A stretch of 54,443 bases of DNA. Source: Bacteroidota bacterium. GTDB lineage: Bacteria; Bacteroidota; Bacteroidia; Flavobacteriales; Flavobacteriaceae. Below the pieces are notes generated by a model, which saw only the letters and a list, made by a program, of their open reading frames with translations, was not told the origin of the DNA and did not search any database. A program made the position numbers and the translations under genes. Where the stretch lies: positions 1-54,443 of the forward strand of contig JAAYLC010000030.1 in the NCBI GenBank assembly GCA_012522045.1, in the 5' to 3' direction. Shown here piece by piece: positions 36,197-45,680 of this stretch (position 1 is its first letter; each line of letters opens with the position of its first letter).

Positions 36197-39100
36197 ATGA
36201 CAGCAAAAAAAATCAATTTTAAAAAGTTTGAAGTTTTGACGGTTCCCTTGACAGGCAGCAATTTGATAGAAGCAAGTGCGGGAACAGGAAAAACCTATTC
36301 CATAGCCATTCTTTCTTTACGCTTGATTTTGGAAAAGAAAATTCCTATCAACGAAATTCTGATGGTAACTTTTACCAATGCCGCTGTTGCCGAACTTCAA
36401 GAACGCGTACGCTTTTTTATTCGAGAAGCTTACAAATACGTGAACGGTCAAGACATTGGAGATGCGCAAATTAAATCGGTAGTAGATGCTTCAAAAAGTC
36501 AGCTGACTCATGAAGAAGCACAACTGCTTTTGCGACGTGCCCTGCTTAATATCGATGAAACGGCAATTATGACCATTCACGGATTTTGTCAAAAAAGTCT
36601 TCATGAATTTGCGTTTGAAACCAATCAACTTTTTAATGCCGAATTAATTCAGGATGTTACAGAAATTATCACCAAAGAGATTCAACAATTTTGGCGTTCG
36701 CACATCACTGTTTTAGAAGATGAATATTTAAAAATATTAACAGCCTGTGGATTTAACCACGCTACGATTTTTGCTGTTTTAAAAGACCATTTAAATGAAA
36801 AAAACTATCTGTTTTACGATTTCGAGCGCCGATACGATTTAAAAACCGATTTAGAAAAAAACACAGGAGAATCTTATAAAACCTTACAAGCCCAAGCTGA
36901 AACATGCAAAGAACAACTCATTCAAAAAATAATTGATGAACGCACGCATATTGAAAACCAATGTTATAAAAATAGATACGCACAATCATTAGTGACAACC
37001 TTGGACGATCCCGAAAAATTTATTGCGATAATTTATGAGAGAAAAACTAAGAAATACATTAAAGATTTATTCCCGGAATATCTAAAAGAAATACTCCGCT
37101 ATTACGAACTTTGTGAAGCCATACTTGTCCAAGAAGAAAAAACAATCAACGATGTTTATTCATTTGCCATTCAAGAAATCAGTGAACAAATAGAAAAGCA
37201 CAAACGCGCTTTGAATTTGATGTCTTTTGACGATATGATTGTCAGAATGCACGACGCTCTGACAAAGAATAAAAATACCTCCCTTGCCGAAGAATTGCGT
37301 AAAAAATACAAAGCTGTTTTTATCGATGAGTTCCAAGATACCGATAAAAAACAGTATGAAATTTTTAAAAATGCATTTCAAGATAACAGCATTTTATTTT
37401 ATATAGGCGATCCCAAACAGTCCATTTACGCATTTAGAAAAGCCGATATCGCAACCTATTTTGAGGCGCGAAATCGAGTGGACAACGTGTATGAGATGAA
37501 TATCAATTACCGATCTACTCCATCGTTGATAACAGCGCTGAATCATTTTTTTCTTCCTCATGAAACCTTTGACACCTTTCATTATGAAGATGACAATCAA
37601 AACATTACTTATACAAATGTGGATGCGCCTGCAAACGATTCAAAAGGAAACATTCTTTATAAAAACAATCCCATCACTCCGATTCAACTTACCAAGCTGA
37701 ACAAGAAAGATGAAATTGCTTCTGATTTAACCTATCAAATCTTGAATTTATTGACAGATTCTAATTTCACGATTCCGGATAAAAAGTTGGGAAATCGTCC
37801 CATCCGACCTTCAGATATCGGCGTGTTGGTTCGTTCAAACCGAGATGGATTAAAAATTCAACAGCAACTGTCACATGTGAACATACCGACCGTTATCTTT
37901 TCGGATATCAAAATTTTACAAACCAATGAAGCCCAAGAAATCGCTTATTTGTTAGATGCCATCATTCAGCACAAGCGCGCGCAGGTAAATCGGGTTTTAC
38001 TCACCAAAATGTTCGGATGGAAAAAAGAAGACATTCTGCAAGCCGATGATGAACACCTTATAGAAATGTTCCGAAACTATTATTCGATGTGGCTGGAAAA
38101 AGGTATTTATGCGACACTGATGACTGTTATTTCTGATTTCGGAATCCGTACCGCTTTAACTTCTGATGACGAAGAAAACGGAATGCGCATTTTGACAAAC
38201 CTCACCCATCTGATGGAATTACTGTACAAAACCGAAAGTCGCCAGCACCTCAATCCGGTAGAATTATTGCAATGGCTTCGGTTAAATATCGCGAATCCGG
38301 AATCTGAGGATGACGAATGGATTCAACGCATGGAAACAGATGAGGAAGCTGTTAAAATCGTTACCATTCACAAAAGCAAAGGCTTGCAATATCCTATTGT
38401 TTTTGCACCCTATTTGGATTTTGCTTTGCGTGTCGAAAATTCTTCCATCGTAAATTTTCGTGATAAAAACGGCGATTATCGGTCGGGAAAACTCACGCAA
38501 TTAGATGATTCTCAACGCCAACTTTATCTGAATCAATCGGAACAAGAAAACCGCCGATTGCTCTATGTAACCCTTACCCGAGCAGTGTACGCTTGTTTTA
38601 TTTATAAAAACAATTATTACACAAAATCCACACTCAGTGAATTTGTAAATGCCATTACCGTTGATGGCGTTTACATCGGCGAAAACGAACCTCTTGAAAA
38701 ACCGACTACTCATTATGTCCCAGAAGCTCCAAAAAAGCAAAACCATCCAAAAATCACGAATTTCATACTAAGAGAAAATTATTGGGCACGGATGAGTTAC
38801 AGCAGTTTGGCAGCAAAGCCGGAATTTATTCCCAGAGCGAATTACAGTTCCGAGACCCAAGATTACGATTATTTTATTTTCAAATCGCTTGGAAAAGGCT
38901 CGAAAATCGGTAATTTTTTACATACGCTGTTTGAAAACATCAGTTTTGATACAACTCAAAATCAACAACGAACGATTCAACGAATCATCAATCAATTTAT
39001 ACAGAAAAAAGAACAATCGTTTGAAGAAAATATTCATCAATTACTCGAACATACCCTTCAAGTTAAAATTCAAACCGATGCAGAATCTTTCAGTTTGTCC

Positions 39101-39595
39101 GAAGTAAATCCGCAAACACTTATTCACGAATTGGAATTCGATTTTCCTGTAGCGCGCTTTACTCCTGCTCTTCTTCAGAATTTACAACAACAAGGCATCA
39201 CCATTTCTCACGAAACTTGGAAACAATTGGAAGGAATGATGACCGGTAAAATCGACTTGTTTTTTAAACACAACGGCAAATATTATCTGTTGGATTGGAA
39301 ATCAAATTATTTGGGCGCCACCTTGGAAGATTATTCCCAAACAGCATTATCCGAAGTGATGCGTGTTAACAATTATCATTTGCAATATTATATTTATACC
39401 TATGCCGTTCGAAAATTTTTAGTTAGCCGCTTAGACAACGATTTCGATTATGAAAGAGATTTCGGAGGCGTTTTGTATCTGTTTATCCGCGGCATTCGTC
39501 GCGATAAAACCCATGGAATATTTTATGCAAAACCCACTTTAAAACAATTGAAACTTATGGAAAAATTATTTGAAGAATCGGTAAATACGCTATAA
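36197..39595 (+). CDS. recB: Exodeoxyribonuclease V subunit beta (RecB)
   Basis: The 1132-residue 3'-5' helicase/nuclease of RecBCD. The UvrD-like motor has EASAGTGKTYS (25-35), VTFTNAAVAELQERV, FIDEFQDTDKKQYEIF, IGDPKQSIYAFRKADI, MNINYRST and VTIHKSKGLQYPIVF. The C-terminal PD-(D/E)XK nuclease is intact: His909 (NFLHTLFE), Asp1020 (TGKIDLF), then Asp1033 and Lys1035 in DWKSN. It starts directly after the recC stop with no gap, so the three genes are surely co-transcribed. Confidence 0.95.
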   Translation: MTAKKINFKKFEVLTVPLTGSNLIEASAGTGKTYSIAILSLRLILEKKIPINEILMVTFTNAAVAELQERVRFFIREAYKYVNGQDIGDAQIKSVVDASKSQLTHEEAQLLLRRALLNIDETAIMTIHGFCQKSLHEFAFETNQLFNAELIQDVTEIITKEIQQFWRSHITVLEDEYLKILTACGFNHATIFAVLKDHLNEKNYLFYDFERRYDLKTDLEKNTGESYKTLQAQAETCKEQLIQKIIDERTHIENQCYKNRYAQSLVTTLDDPEKFIAIIYERKTKKYIKDLFPEYLKEILRYYELCEAILVQEEKTINDVYSFAIQEISEQIEKHKRALNLMSFDDMIVRMHDALTKNKNTSLAEELRKKYKAVFIDEFQDTDKKQYEIFKNAFQDNSILFYIGDPKQSIYAFRKADIATYFEARNRVDNVYEMNINYRSTPSLITALNHFFLPHETFDTFHYEDDNQNITYTNVDAPANDSKGNILYKNNPITPIQLTKLNKKDEIASDLTYQILNLLTDSNFTIPDKKLGNRPIRPSDIGVLVRSNRDGLKIQQQLSHVNIPTVIFSDIKILQTNEAQEIAYLLDAIIQHKRAQVNRVLLTKMFGWKKEDILQADDEHLIEMFRNYYSMWLEKGIYATLMTVISDFGIRTALTSDDEENGMRILTNLTHLMELLYKTESRQHLNPVELLQWLRLNIANPESEDDEWIQRMETDEEAVKIVTIHKSKGLQYPIVFAPYLDFALRVENSSIVNFRDKNGDYRSGKLTQLDDSQRQLYLNQSEQENRRLLYVTLTRAVYACFIYKNNYYTKSTLSEFVNAITVDGVYIGENEPLEKPTTHYVPEAPKKQNHPKITNFILRENYWARMSYSSLAAKPEFIPRANYSSETQDYDYFIFKSLGKGSKIGNFLHTLFENISFDTTQNQQRTIQRIINQFIQKKEQSFEENIHQLLEHTLQVKIQTDAESFSLSEVNPQTLIHELEFDFPVARFTPALLQNLQQQGITISHETWKQLEGMMTGKIDLFFKHNGKYYLLDWKSNYLGATLEDYSQTALSEVMRVNNYHLQYYIYTYAVRKFLVSRLDNDFDYERDFGGVLYLFIRGIRRDKTHGIFYAKPTLKQLKLMEKLFEESVNTL

Positions 39596-39710
39596 AATCA
39601 TGCGATTAAACGTTTTGTTTATTTTTAGAAAAATCATTTTACAGAAAGAGATTCTACTTCATAATCTGCCAACTATTAGTATCTTGCACGCATATTAAAA
39701 AAATAGTAGC

Positions 39711-41897
39711 ATGAGATTTCTAAACCTTTTATTTGTTCTTTTTTCGTTTTCACTTTTTGCGCAGCAAGGCGGCATGTGGATTCCTTCACTTTTGGAAGGA
39801 ATGAATGAAAACGAAATGCAAAATTTGGGCATGAAAATGTCCGCTAAAGACATTTACGACGTCAATAATTCCAGTTTAAAAGATGCCATTGTTCATTTTA
39901 ACGGAGGATGTACTTCCGAACTTATTTCCGAAAAAGGATTGTTACTGACCAATCATCACTGTGGATATTCGCAGATTCAGAGTCATTCCACGGTAGAAAA
40001 TGACTATTTGGAAAACGGATTTTGGGCCAAAAACTTAAAAGAAGAATTGCCTAATCCCGGAATGACAGCAACTATCATCGTGCGCATTGAAGATGTTACC
40101 GATAAGGTAATGAACGGAATTACCGAAACCACGCCCGAAGATGAAAGACAAAAACAAATAGAAGCCAATATTTCTCGTGTAGTTTCAACTTCGCCCAAAG
40201 AATCGTACCAAGAAAACCGCGTGCGAACATTTTATGAAGGCAATCAATACATGCTTTTCGTAGTTGAAACTTTTAAAGACATTCGTTTGGTTGGAGCACC
40301 TCCTTCATCCATTGGAAAGTTTGGAAGCGACACCGATAATTGGGTATGGCCGAGACATACCGGAGATTTTGCACTCTTCAGAATTTATGCCGACAGCAAC
40401 AACCGCCCTGCGGAATATTCTGAAAATAATGTCCCCTACAAACCCAAACATTTCCTGCCGATTTCATTGGATGGCGTAGCAGAAAACGATTTCACGTTAG
40501 TCTTCGGATTTCCCGGAATGACCGATGAATACCTTCCCGCGATTGCTATTGAGCAAATTGTAACTTCCATAAATCCGGCAAGAGATAAAATCCGAACAAA
40601 AGCGTTAGATATTGTTGACAAATATATGCGAAACGATCCGCAAATCAAACTTCAATATGCCTCAAAATTTGCCCGAATTGCAAATTTTTGGAAAAAATGG
40701 CGCGGAGAAACTCAAGGATTGATTAAATCAAATGCTGTTCAGATTAAAAAGCAACAAGAACAAGCCTTAAAAAAAGAAATACAAAGAAAAGGCAAACAAG
40801 AAGAATACGGGCACATTCTTCTCCAATTTGAATCCTACTACACTCAAATAGCCCCATATAATTTGGCGAGAGAATACTTTATGGAAACTGTTTTGAGAAA
40901 TGGTGAATTGTTGCGCTTTGCATTTCAGACGTATCAACTTAAAAACAGCTATGACCGATTGGGAGCTCAATCTTTTACCGATCGTCGGGAAAATTTGTTA
41001 AACTCATTCACGGTTCAATATCGCGACTACAACGCACAAGTGGATAAAGAAGTTTTTGAAGCTTTATTAACGCTATATGTAGCGGAAGTTCCGGAAAGAT
41101 TTTTACCGGATGCGTTGAAAAATGCAGACATTCCGCAATTGACTCAAACAGTTTATCAAAATTCGGCTTTTACGGATTATGAACAACTTAAACAATTGCT
41201 CTCTGGCGATGCTGAAACTGCAGTACAACGTTTGCAGGAAGATCCGGGCTATCAAATTGCCGCTGCGATGGCAGATGCGTATTTTGAAAAAATTGCACCC
41301 GATTACGATGCCTTGGATTTAAAAATTACCGGATTAAAGCGTGGATATATGAAAGCATTGATGGAGTTAAGTCCTCCCGAAACACGAATTTTCCCCAATG
41401 CGAACAGTACCCTGCGCGTGACTTATGGACAAGTTAAAGGTTACAGTCCTGCAGATGCCGTTTATTACGAACCCATTACCCATTTGGAAGGCGTTATGGA
41501 AAAATACATTCCGGGAGATTATGAATTCGATGTTCCGCAAAAACTTATCGATTTGTACAACAGCAAAGATTACGGACCCTATACAGATGAAGCCGGGAGA
41601 ATTCCCGTTAACTTTATCGGTACCAACCACACCACAGGAGGAAACAGCGGAAGTCCTGCCATTGACGCGTTTGGGAACTTGGTAGGAATAAACTTTGACC
41701 GCGTTTGGGAAGGAACAATGAGCGATTATTTTTACGATCCTGCCATATCCCGAAACATTATGGTCGATATTCGGTATGTCCTTTTTATTGTAGACAAATT
41801 CGCCGATGCCTCACATCTTATCGATGAAATGAAATTGGTTCATCCAAAAAAAGATCAAGCACAAAAAAGTAAAAAATCTAAGAGAAAACGAAAATAA
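39711..41897 (+). CDS. S46 family dipeptidyl-peptidase, DPP11-like
   Basis: A 728-residue periplasmic exopeptidase releasing dipeptides from the N-terminus of oligopeptides. The signal peptide is MRFLNLLFVLFSFSLFAQ. It has the chymotrypsin-type triad His83 (TNHHCGYSQIQ), Asp219 (RHTGDFALFR) and Ser646 (GGNSGSPAID). In S46 enzymes the residue 18 after the serine sets P1 preference. It is Arg in Porphyromonas gingivalis DPP11 (acidic P1) and Gly in DPP7. Here it is Arg664 (NFDRVWEG), pointing to Asp/Glu specificity. The C-terminus is a basic tail (KKSKRKRK) without a T9SS domain. It has a hairpin terminator. Confidence 0.93.
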   Translation: MRFLNLLFVLFSFSLFAQQGGMWIPSLLEGMNENEMQNLGMKMSAKDIYDVNNSSLKDAIVHFNGGCTSELISEKGLLLTNHHCGYSQIQSHSTVENDYLENGFWAKNLKEELPNPGMTATIIVRIEDVTDKVMNGITETTPEDERQKQIEANISRVVSTSPKESYQENRVRTFYEGNQYMLFVVETFKDIRLVGAPPSSIGKFGSDTDNWVWPRHTGDFALFRIYADSNNRPAEYSENNVPYKPKHFLPISLDGVAENDFTLVFGFPGMTDEYLPAIAIEQIVTSINPARDKIRTKALDIVDKYMRNDPQIKLQYASKFARIANFWKKWRGETQGLIKSNAVQIKKQQEQALKKEIQRKGKQEEYGHILLQFESYYTQIAPYNLAREYFMETVLRNGELLRFAFQTYQLKNSYDRLGAQSFTDRRENLLNSFTVQYRDYNAQVDKEVFEALLTLYVAEVPERFLPDALKNADIPQLTQTVYQNSAFTDYEQLKQLLSGDAETAVQRLQEDPGYQIAAAMADAYFEKIAPDYDALDLKITGLKRGYMKALMELSPPETRIFPNANSTLRVTYGQVKGYSPADAVYYEPITHLEGVMEKYIPGDYEFDVPQKLIDLYNSKDYGPYTDEAGRIPVNFIGTNHTTGGNSGSPAIDAFGNLVGINFDRVWEGTMSDYFYDPAISRNIMVDIRYVLFIVDKFADASHLIDEMKLVHPKKDQAQKSKKSKRKRK

Positions 41898-41940
41898 TAA
41901 GCTATATTGCTTGCTTTACGTGTTTTCATAGTTAAATAAG

Positions 41941-41978
41941 AATCCCCGGATTTATATAAATTCAGGGGATTTCTTTTT
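41941..41978 (+). terminator. Terminator of the S46 peptidase gene
   Basis: AATCCCC (41941-41947) pairs with GGGGATT (41965-41971) around an inner AT palindrome, and is followed by TCTTTTTT. It lies 43 bases after the stop codon. Confidence 0.8.
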
Positions 41979-42107
41979 TGATGCACAAGAAAATCTTCTA
42001 ATTTTATGATTTAATCCACAGCGTTTCATTGATTAAATCTGTTCTTGAAAAGATTTATGCGAAAGAAAACCACATCTTTGTAACACTAAATAAAAATCAA
42101 TCCTATT

Positions 42108-42605
42108 ATGAAACATATTTTTGTCCTCTTTGGTTTGTCGATTGTAACAGTCGGTTGCAATCAATCGAATTCAAATGAAGCCTATTTTGAAAATCAGATA
42201 AAGGAATTAGAAAAGAAGATTGAAAATGCATACACCCCCGGATTTGGTGATTTTATGGGTAGTATTCAAAATCATCACAACAAATTGTGGTTTGCCGGAA
42301 TCAATGAAAACTGGGAACTCGCCGCATTTGAGATTCATGAGCTAGAGGAGATTTTTGAAGACATTGAAAATACGTATCCTAATCGTGAAGAAACAAAATT
42401 TATTCCGATGATTCATCCCGGACTGGAAGCTGTGGAAAAAGCAGTTTCCGAACAAAATTCAGATATTTTTAAAAGCAGTTATCAAACACTTACAAATGCC
42501 TGTAACACTTGCCATAAAGCGACAAAACACGAATTTATCAATATTACGATTCCCACGGCTCCTTCTTATACCAATCAAGACTATAAACCGTTTTCGAATG
42601 ATTAA
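42108..42605 (+). CDS. Putative haem-c lipoprotein (cytochrome c'-like helical bundle)
   Basis: A 165-residue lipoprotein with a lipobox ending at Cys17 (TVGC). The body is helical: EAYFENQIKELEKKIENAY, then HHNKLWFAGINENWELAAFEIHELEEIFEDI, with charged heptad-like spacing. A single haem-attachment motif CNTCH (Cys132, Cys135, His136) lies near the C-terminus. A four-helix bundle with CxxCH in the last helix is the layout of cytochrome c'. The usual sixth-ligand position is not clear from sequence. Its function could be electron transfer, gas binding or stress protection. It is isolated between two terminators, so no partner is suggested. The motif is seen directly; the cytochrome c' comparison is inference. 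Confidence 0.7.
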   Translation: MKHIFVLFGLSIVTVGCNQSNSNEAYFENQIKELEKKIENAYTPGFGDFMGSIQNHHNKLWFAGINENWELAAFEIHELEEIFEDIENTYPNREETKFIPMIHPGLEAVEKAVSEQNSDIFKSSYQTLTNACNTCHKATKHEFINITIPTAPSYTNQDYKPFSND

Positions 42606-42623
42606 TATGTATCAGCAATAAGC

Positions 42624-42665
42624 AAATTCACCCCTTTGAATGGTAACATTTAAAGGGGTGAATTT
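42624..42665. terminator. Bidirectional terminator
   Basis: AAATTCACCCCTTT (42624-42637) and AAAGGGGTGAATTT (42652-42665) are a perfect 14-bp inverted repeat with a 14-base loop, between the convergent haem-lipoprotein and M3 peptidase genes. Confidence 0.88.
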
Positions 42666-42685
42666 TATTTATGCAAAAATATTTA

Positions 42686-44800
42686 TTAGTTAATACCTCT
42701 TGCTTTCAGGAGCGGTTCGATTTTGGGTTCACTTCCTCTCCAAGCTCTGTAAACTTCATCCAAAGGTTCAGTATTTCCTTTGGAAAGTACCATTTCTCTA
42801 AAACGTTGGCCGTTTTCACGGGTTAATCCTCCGTTATTTTCAAACCAGTTGCGCGCATCTTGATCTAACATTTCTGTCCATAAATAAGAATAATAACCTG
42901 CGGCATAACCTCCGGCGAAAATATGAGAGAAGTATGTAGCTCGATATCTCGGAGGAACGGCATGAACCACATCCAATTTTGTTCTGTTTAGCGCATCTTT
43001 TTCAAATTGTGCAACATCGTCAATTTCTGTATCCGTACCGATGGTATGAAACTCAAAATCTAAATTGGACGAAGCCAGATTTTCAGTGAGGCTGTACCCT
43101 TGATTGAAAGTACCGGAATTTTTAATCTTATCGATTAATTCCTGTGGAATTTGCGCTCCGGTTTCATAATGTACCGCATAATTTTTTAATACTTCCGGAT
43201 ACAATGCCCACATTTCGTTAAACTGAGAAGGGAATTCAACAAAATCACGTGCTACTGCAGTTCCACTCAAGGTTGGATATTGCTGATTTGCAAAGAATCC
43301 GTGTAAAGCATGTCCAAATTCGTGGAACAAGGTAATAACCTCGTCAAATGTCAATAAAGCCGGTTCTCCTGCTAATGGTTTGGGATAATTACACACATTG
43401 TAAATTACCGGTTTATGGTCGTATAAATGAGATTGTGTTACAAAATTCGACATCCAAGCGCCGCCTCTTTTGCTACTTCTGGCGAAAAAATCAGTGTAAA
43501 AAAGTCCCAACGGATCTCCGTTTTCTTCAAAAACTTCATAAACTTTCACATCTTCATGATATACGGGAATATCTGTTCTCTCTTTAAAAGTAATGCCATA
43601 TAATTTCGTTGCGGCATAAAAAACACCGTCGTGAAGTACTTTATTCAATTCAAAATAAGGTTTGATTTGATTTTCGTCCAAATCATATTTTTCTTTGCGA
43701 ACCATTTCGCCGTAATAATTCCAGTCCCAAGGTTCTAATGTGAAATTTTCTCCTTTTGAACGAATCATATTTTGAATTTCTTCAGCCTCTTTTGACGCCA
43801 AACGTGTTGCGGCAGGAATTAACTGTGCAAAAAAGTTACGTACATTTTCAGGGTTTTTAGCCATTGTATTTTGCAAACTCCAAGCTGCATAATTTTCAAA
43901 TCCGAGCAATTCCGCTTTCTTTGCTCTCAATTCAACAAGTTCCTTTACAATGTCCTCCGTGCTATGAGCGCCGGTTGCTCTTTCCCAGGCCGAAGTAAAT
44001 AATTTTTCACGACTGTCTCTGTTTTCCATAGATTGCAGTAAAGGCTGTTGCGTTGTGTTCAGAAGTGGAACTTTCCAACCTTCTCCGTCTTCATTCTCCA
44101 AAGTTTTCAAACGGTTTTCATCAATTCCTGCCAATTCTGATTTATCTGTAAAGATTACTGCTCCTGCGTTGTTGGCTTCTAAAAGGGTTTTTCCAAATTG
44201 CGTAGTCAACACTGCCAATCGCGCATTGTATTCTTTTAATGTCGCTTTATCCTCATCAGAAAGATTGGCGCCTGCCACGACAAAATCATCGTAATATTTT
44301 TCCAAAAGTCGTTTCGACTCTGCATCCAATCCAAGATCGTCACGGGTTTCATAAAGCGTTTTTACTCTTTGAAAAAGCTTGTCATTCAAATAAATATTAT
44401 CGTTCAATTCAGATAATTTGGGTGCTAATTCTTCTGAAACAGACTGAATGGTATCGTTGGTATGAGCAGAAGAAAGTGCGTAAAAAACGCGACTCGTTCG
44501 ATTAAGTAGGTCGCCACTTTGTTCAAGTGCTACAATAGTGTTTTCAAAAGTCGGCGCTTCGTCGTTGTTGGAAATTTCCTGAATGCGTTCATTCTTTTCT
44601 TTAATTCCCTGTTCCATTGCAGGTTTAAAATGTTCATTTCTGATTTTAGAAAAATCGGGAGCGTAATAAGGTAGTGTGCTTTCTGTAAAAAATGGATTCT
44701 CTGTTTCCATGGCAGCGTTTGGTGATTGTTCGGTTTCTTTATTTTGATTGCAACTCACAATAAATGTTGCAACCATAAAAACCACAATAGTTTTTTTCAT
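42686..44800 (-). CDS. M3 family metallopeptidase (Dcp-like) lipoprotein
   Basis: A 704-residue zinc peptidase of the peptidyl-dipeptidase Dcp/oligopeptidase A group. The lipobox (TFIVSC, Cys at about 17) makes it an exported lipoprotein, unlike cytosolic E. coli relatives, as is usual in Bacteroidota. The zinc motif is HEFGH (His493, Glu494, His497), with the third ligand Glu about 25 residues on (DFVEFPSQFNE), and RYRATYFSHIFAGGYAAGYYSYLW supplies substrate-binding Tyr/His. Dcp-type enzymes clip C-terminal dipeptides from short peptides. It lies 78 bases after the UDG-like gene. Confidence 0.93.
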   Translation of the reverse strand: MKKTIVVFMVATFIVSCNQNKETEQSPNAAMETENPFFTESTLPYYAPDFSKIRNEHFKPAMEQGIKEKNERIQEISNNDEAPTFENTIVALEQSGDLLNRTSRVFYALSSAHTNDTIQSVSEELAPKLSELNDNIYLNDKLFQRVKTLYETRDDLGLDAESKRLLEKYYDDFVVAGANLSDEDKATLKEYNARLAVLTTQFGKTLLEANNAGAVIFTDKSELAGIDENRLKTLENEDGEGWKVPLLNTTQQPLLQSMENRDSREKLFTSAWERATGAHSTEDIVKELVELRAKKAELLGFENYAAWSLQNTMAKNPENVRNFFAQLIPAATRLASKEAEEIQNMIRSKGENFTLEPWDWNYYGEMVRKEKYDLDENQIKPYFELNKVLHDGVFYAATKLYGITFKERTDIPVYHEDVKVYEVFEENGDPLGLFYTDFFARSSKRGGAWMSNFVTQSHLYDHKPVIYNVCNYPKPLAGEPALLTFDEVITLFHEFGHALHGFFANQQYPTLSGTAVARDFVEFPSQFNEMWALYPEVLKNYAVHYETGAQIPQELIDKIKNSGTFNQGYSLTENLASSNLDFEFHTIGTDTEIDDVAQFEKDALNRTKLDVVHAVPPRYRATYFSHIFAGGYAAGYYSYLWTEMLDQDARNWFENNGGLTRENGQRFREMVLSKGNTEPLDEVYRAWRGSEPKIEPLLKARGIN

Positions 44801-44826
44801 GATTCGGAATGATTTTAAGTTTGTCC

Positions 44827-44834
44827 CAAAGATA
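44827..44834 (-). promoter_or_regulatory. -7 box of the M3 peptidase gene
   Basis: Minus-strand TATCTTTG is a perfect TAnnTTTG box 26 bases before the ATG. No matching TTG is seen at 17-23 bases. Confidence 0.4.
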
Positions 44835-44878
44835 CACTTTTAACCAGAATTCTTTTAGGGTCTTGAAACCGATGCACT

Positions 44879-45547
44879 TCAAAAAAAAGGTTTGTAAAGC
44901 CACACACGAAAATCTATGGCGGTCAGCTGTGGATTCTGTCGTTTCATTTCTTTGTATTGTTTGAGACTTCCCATGGCACGATTGGCTGCTCCTGAAGGCG
45001 CCAACAAGGAAACGGTCTTGATAATCCGATCTGTTTCCGGCAGGTTAAACTGATGAATTTTCGGCATCATAGCGGAAATTAGTTGCAATCTTTCTCGATA
45101 TGAACTCAGATGCTGTCTAAAAAAATATTCCGGTCCGTTTTTACTGTTCCCGCCGGTAAATAACAACGTATCGATTTTGGAATGTCTTTGTAAAATACTT
45201 ACTAAGTCACGAAGTTCAACTTCCAAAATTCCAACATCTGAAGCGTCAATTTTTTTGCGTTTTGCCGAAGCGACCATATCACAAATTCCAATTCCTCTTG
45301 AAACTAAAAAATCTTCCCGTTGGTTTCGTGCCTCTGGCGTGTTTTCATATTTTAAATTTAAGTCAAACAATTTGTCCAAAATAGGCCATAACTGACCGTC
45401 CCGACTTCCATAGCAAAAATCAACATCCCCTTTTTTTAAGTTGCCGGTCGTGAAACGCGGTGGTGGCAAGGTGCCGACAATTAATTTGGTTGCTGTTTCC
45501 GGAATGAATGGCGAATAAGGATGGATATGATGAAATAACTCGGACAT
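44879..45547 (-). CDS. Uracil-DNA glycosylase superfamily protein
   Basis: A 222-residue protein of the UDG fold. Motif 1 is IVGTLPPPR (where Mug-type enzymes have GINPG and HDG types GSxPS), followed by FCYGSRDGQLWPILDKLF, an aromatic-lined pocket. The middle has GIGICDMVASAKRKK and LLFTGGNSKNGPEYFF. Motif 2 is LLAPSGAANRAMGS, like the LPSTSPAN loop of the hypoxanthine-DNA-glycosylase group. It should remove a deaminated base, but the substrate base is not predictable. I prefer the ATG at 45547 (MSELFHH) over 45553 (MFMSEL). A terminator separates it from the upstream dioxygenase gene. Confidence 0.75.
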   Translation of the reverse strand: MSELFHHIHPYSPFIPETATKLIVGTLPPPRFTTGNLKKGDVDFCYGSRDGQLWPILDKLFDLNLKYENTPEARNQREDFLVSRGIGICDMVASAKRKKIDASDVGILEVELRDLVSILQRHSKIDTLLFTGGNSKNGPEYFFRQHLSSYRERLQLISAMMPKIHQFNLPETDRIIKTVSLLAPSGAANRAMGSLKQYKEMKRQNPQLTAIDFRVWLYKPFF

Positions 45548-45602
45548 AAACAATTCTAATTCAAAGTTTTGAAATTAAAATTTCGCTAAATTTAAAGGTT
45601 TA

Positions 45603-45644
45603 AAAAAACAATCAAACCAATTCCGATTTCGCAGAATTGGTTTG
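45603..45644 (-). terminator. Terminator of the persulfide dioxygenase gene
   Basis: CAAACCAATTC and GAATTGGTTTG (45613-45623 and 45634-45644) form a perfect 11-bp stem with a 10-base loop. On the minus strand it is followed by ATTGTTTTTTT. It lies about 37 bases after the stop codon. Confidence 0.8.
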
Positions 45645-45680
45645 AAAAAATATATATTTAATTACTTTTTATAATGAGTT

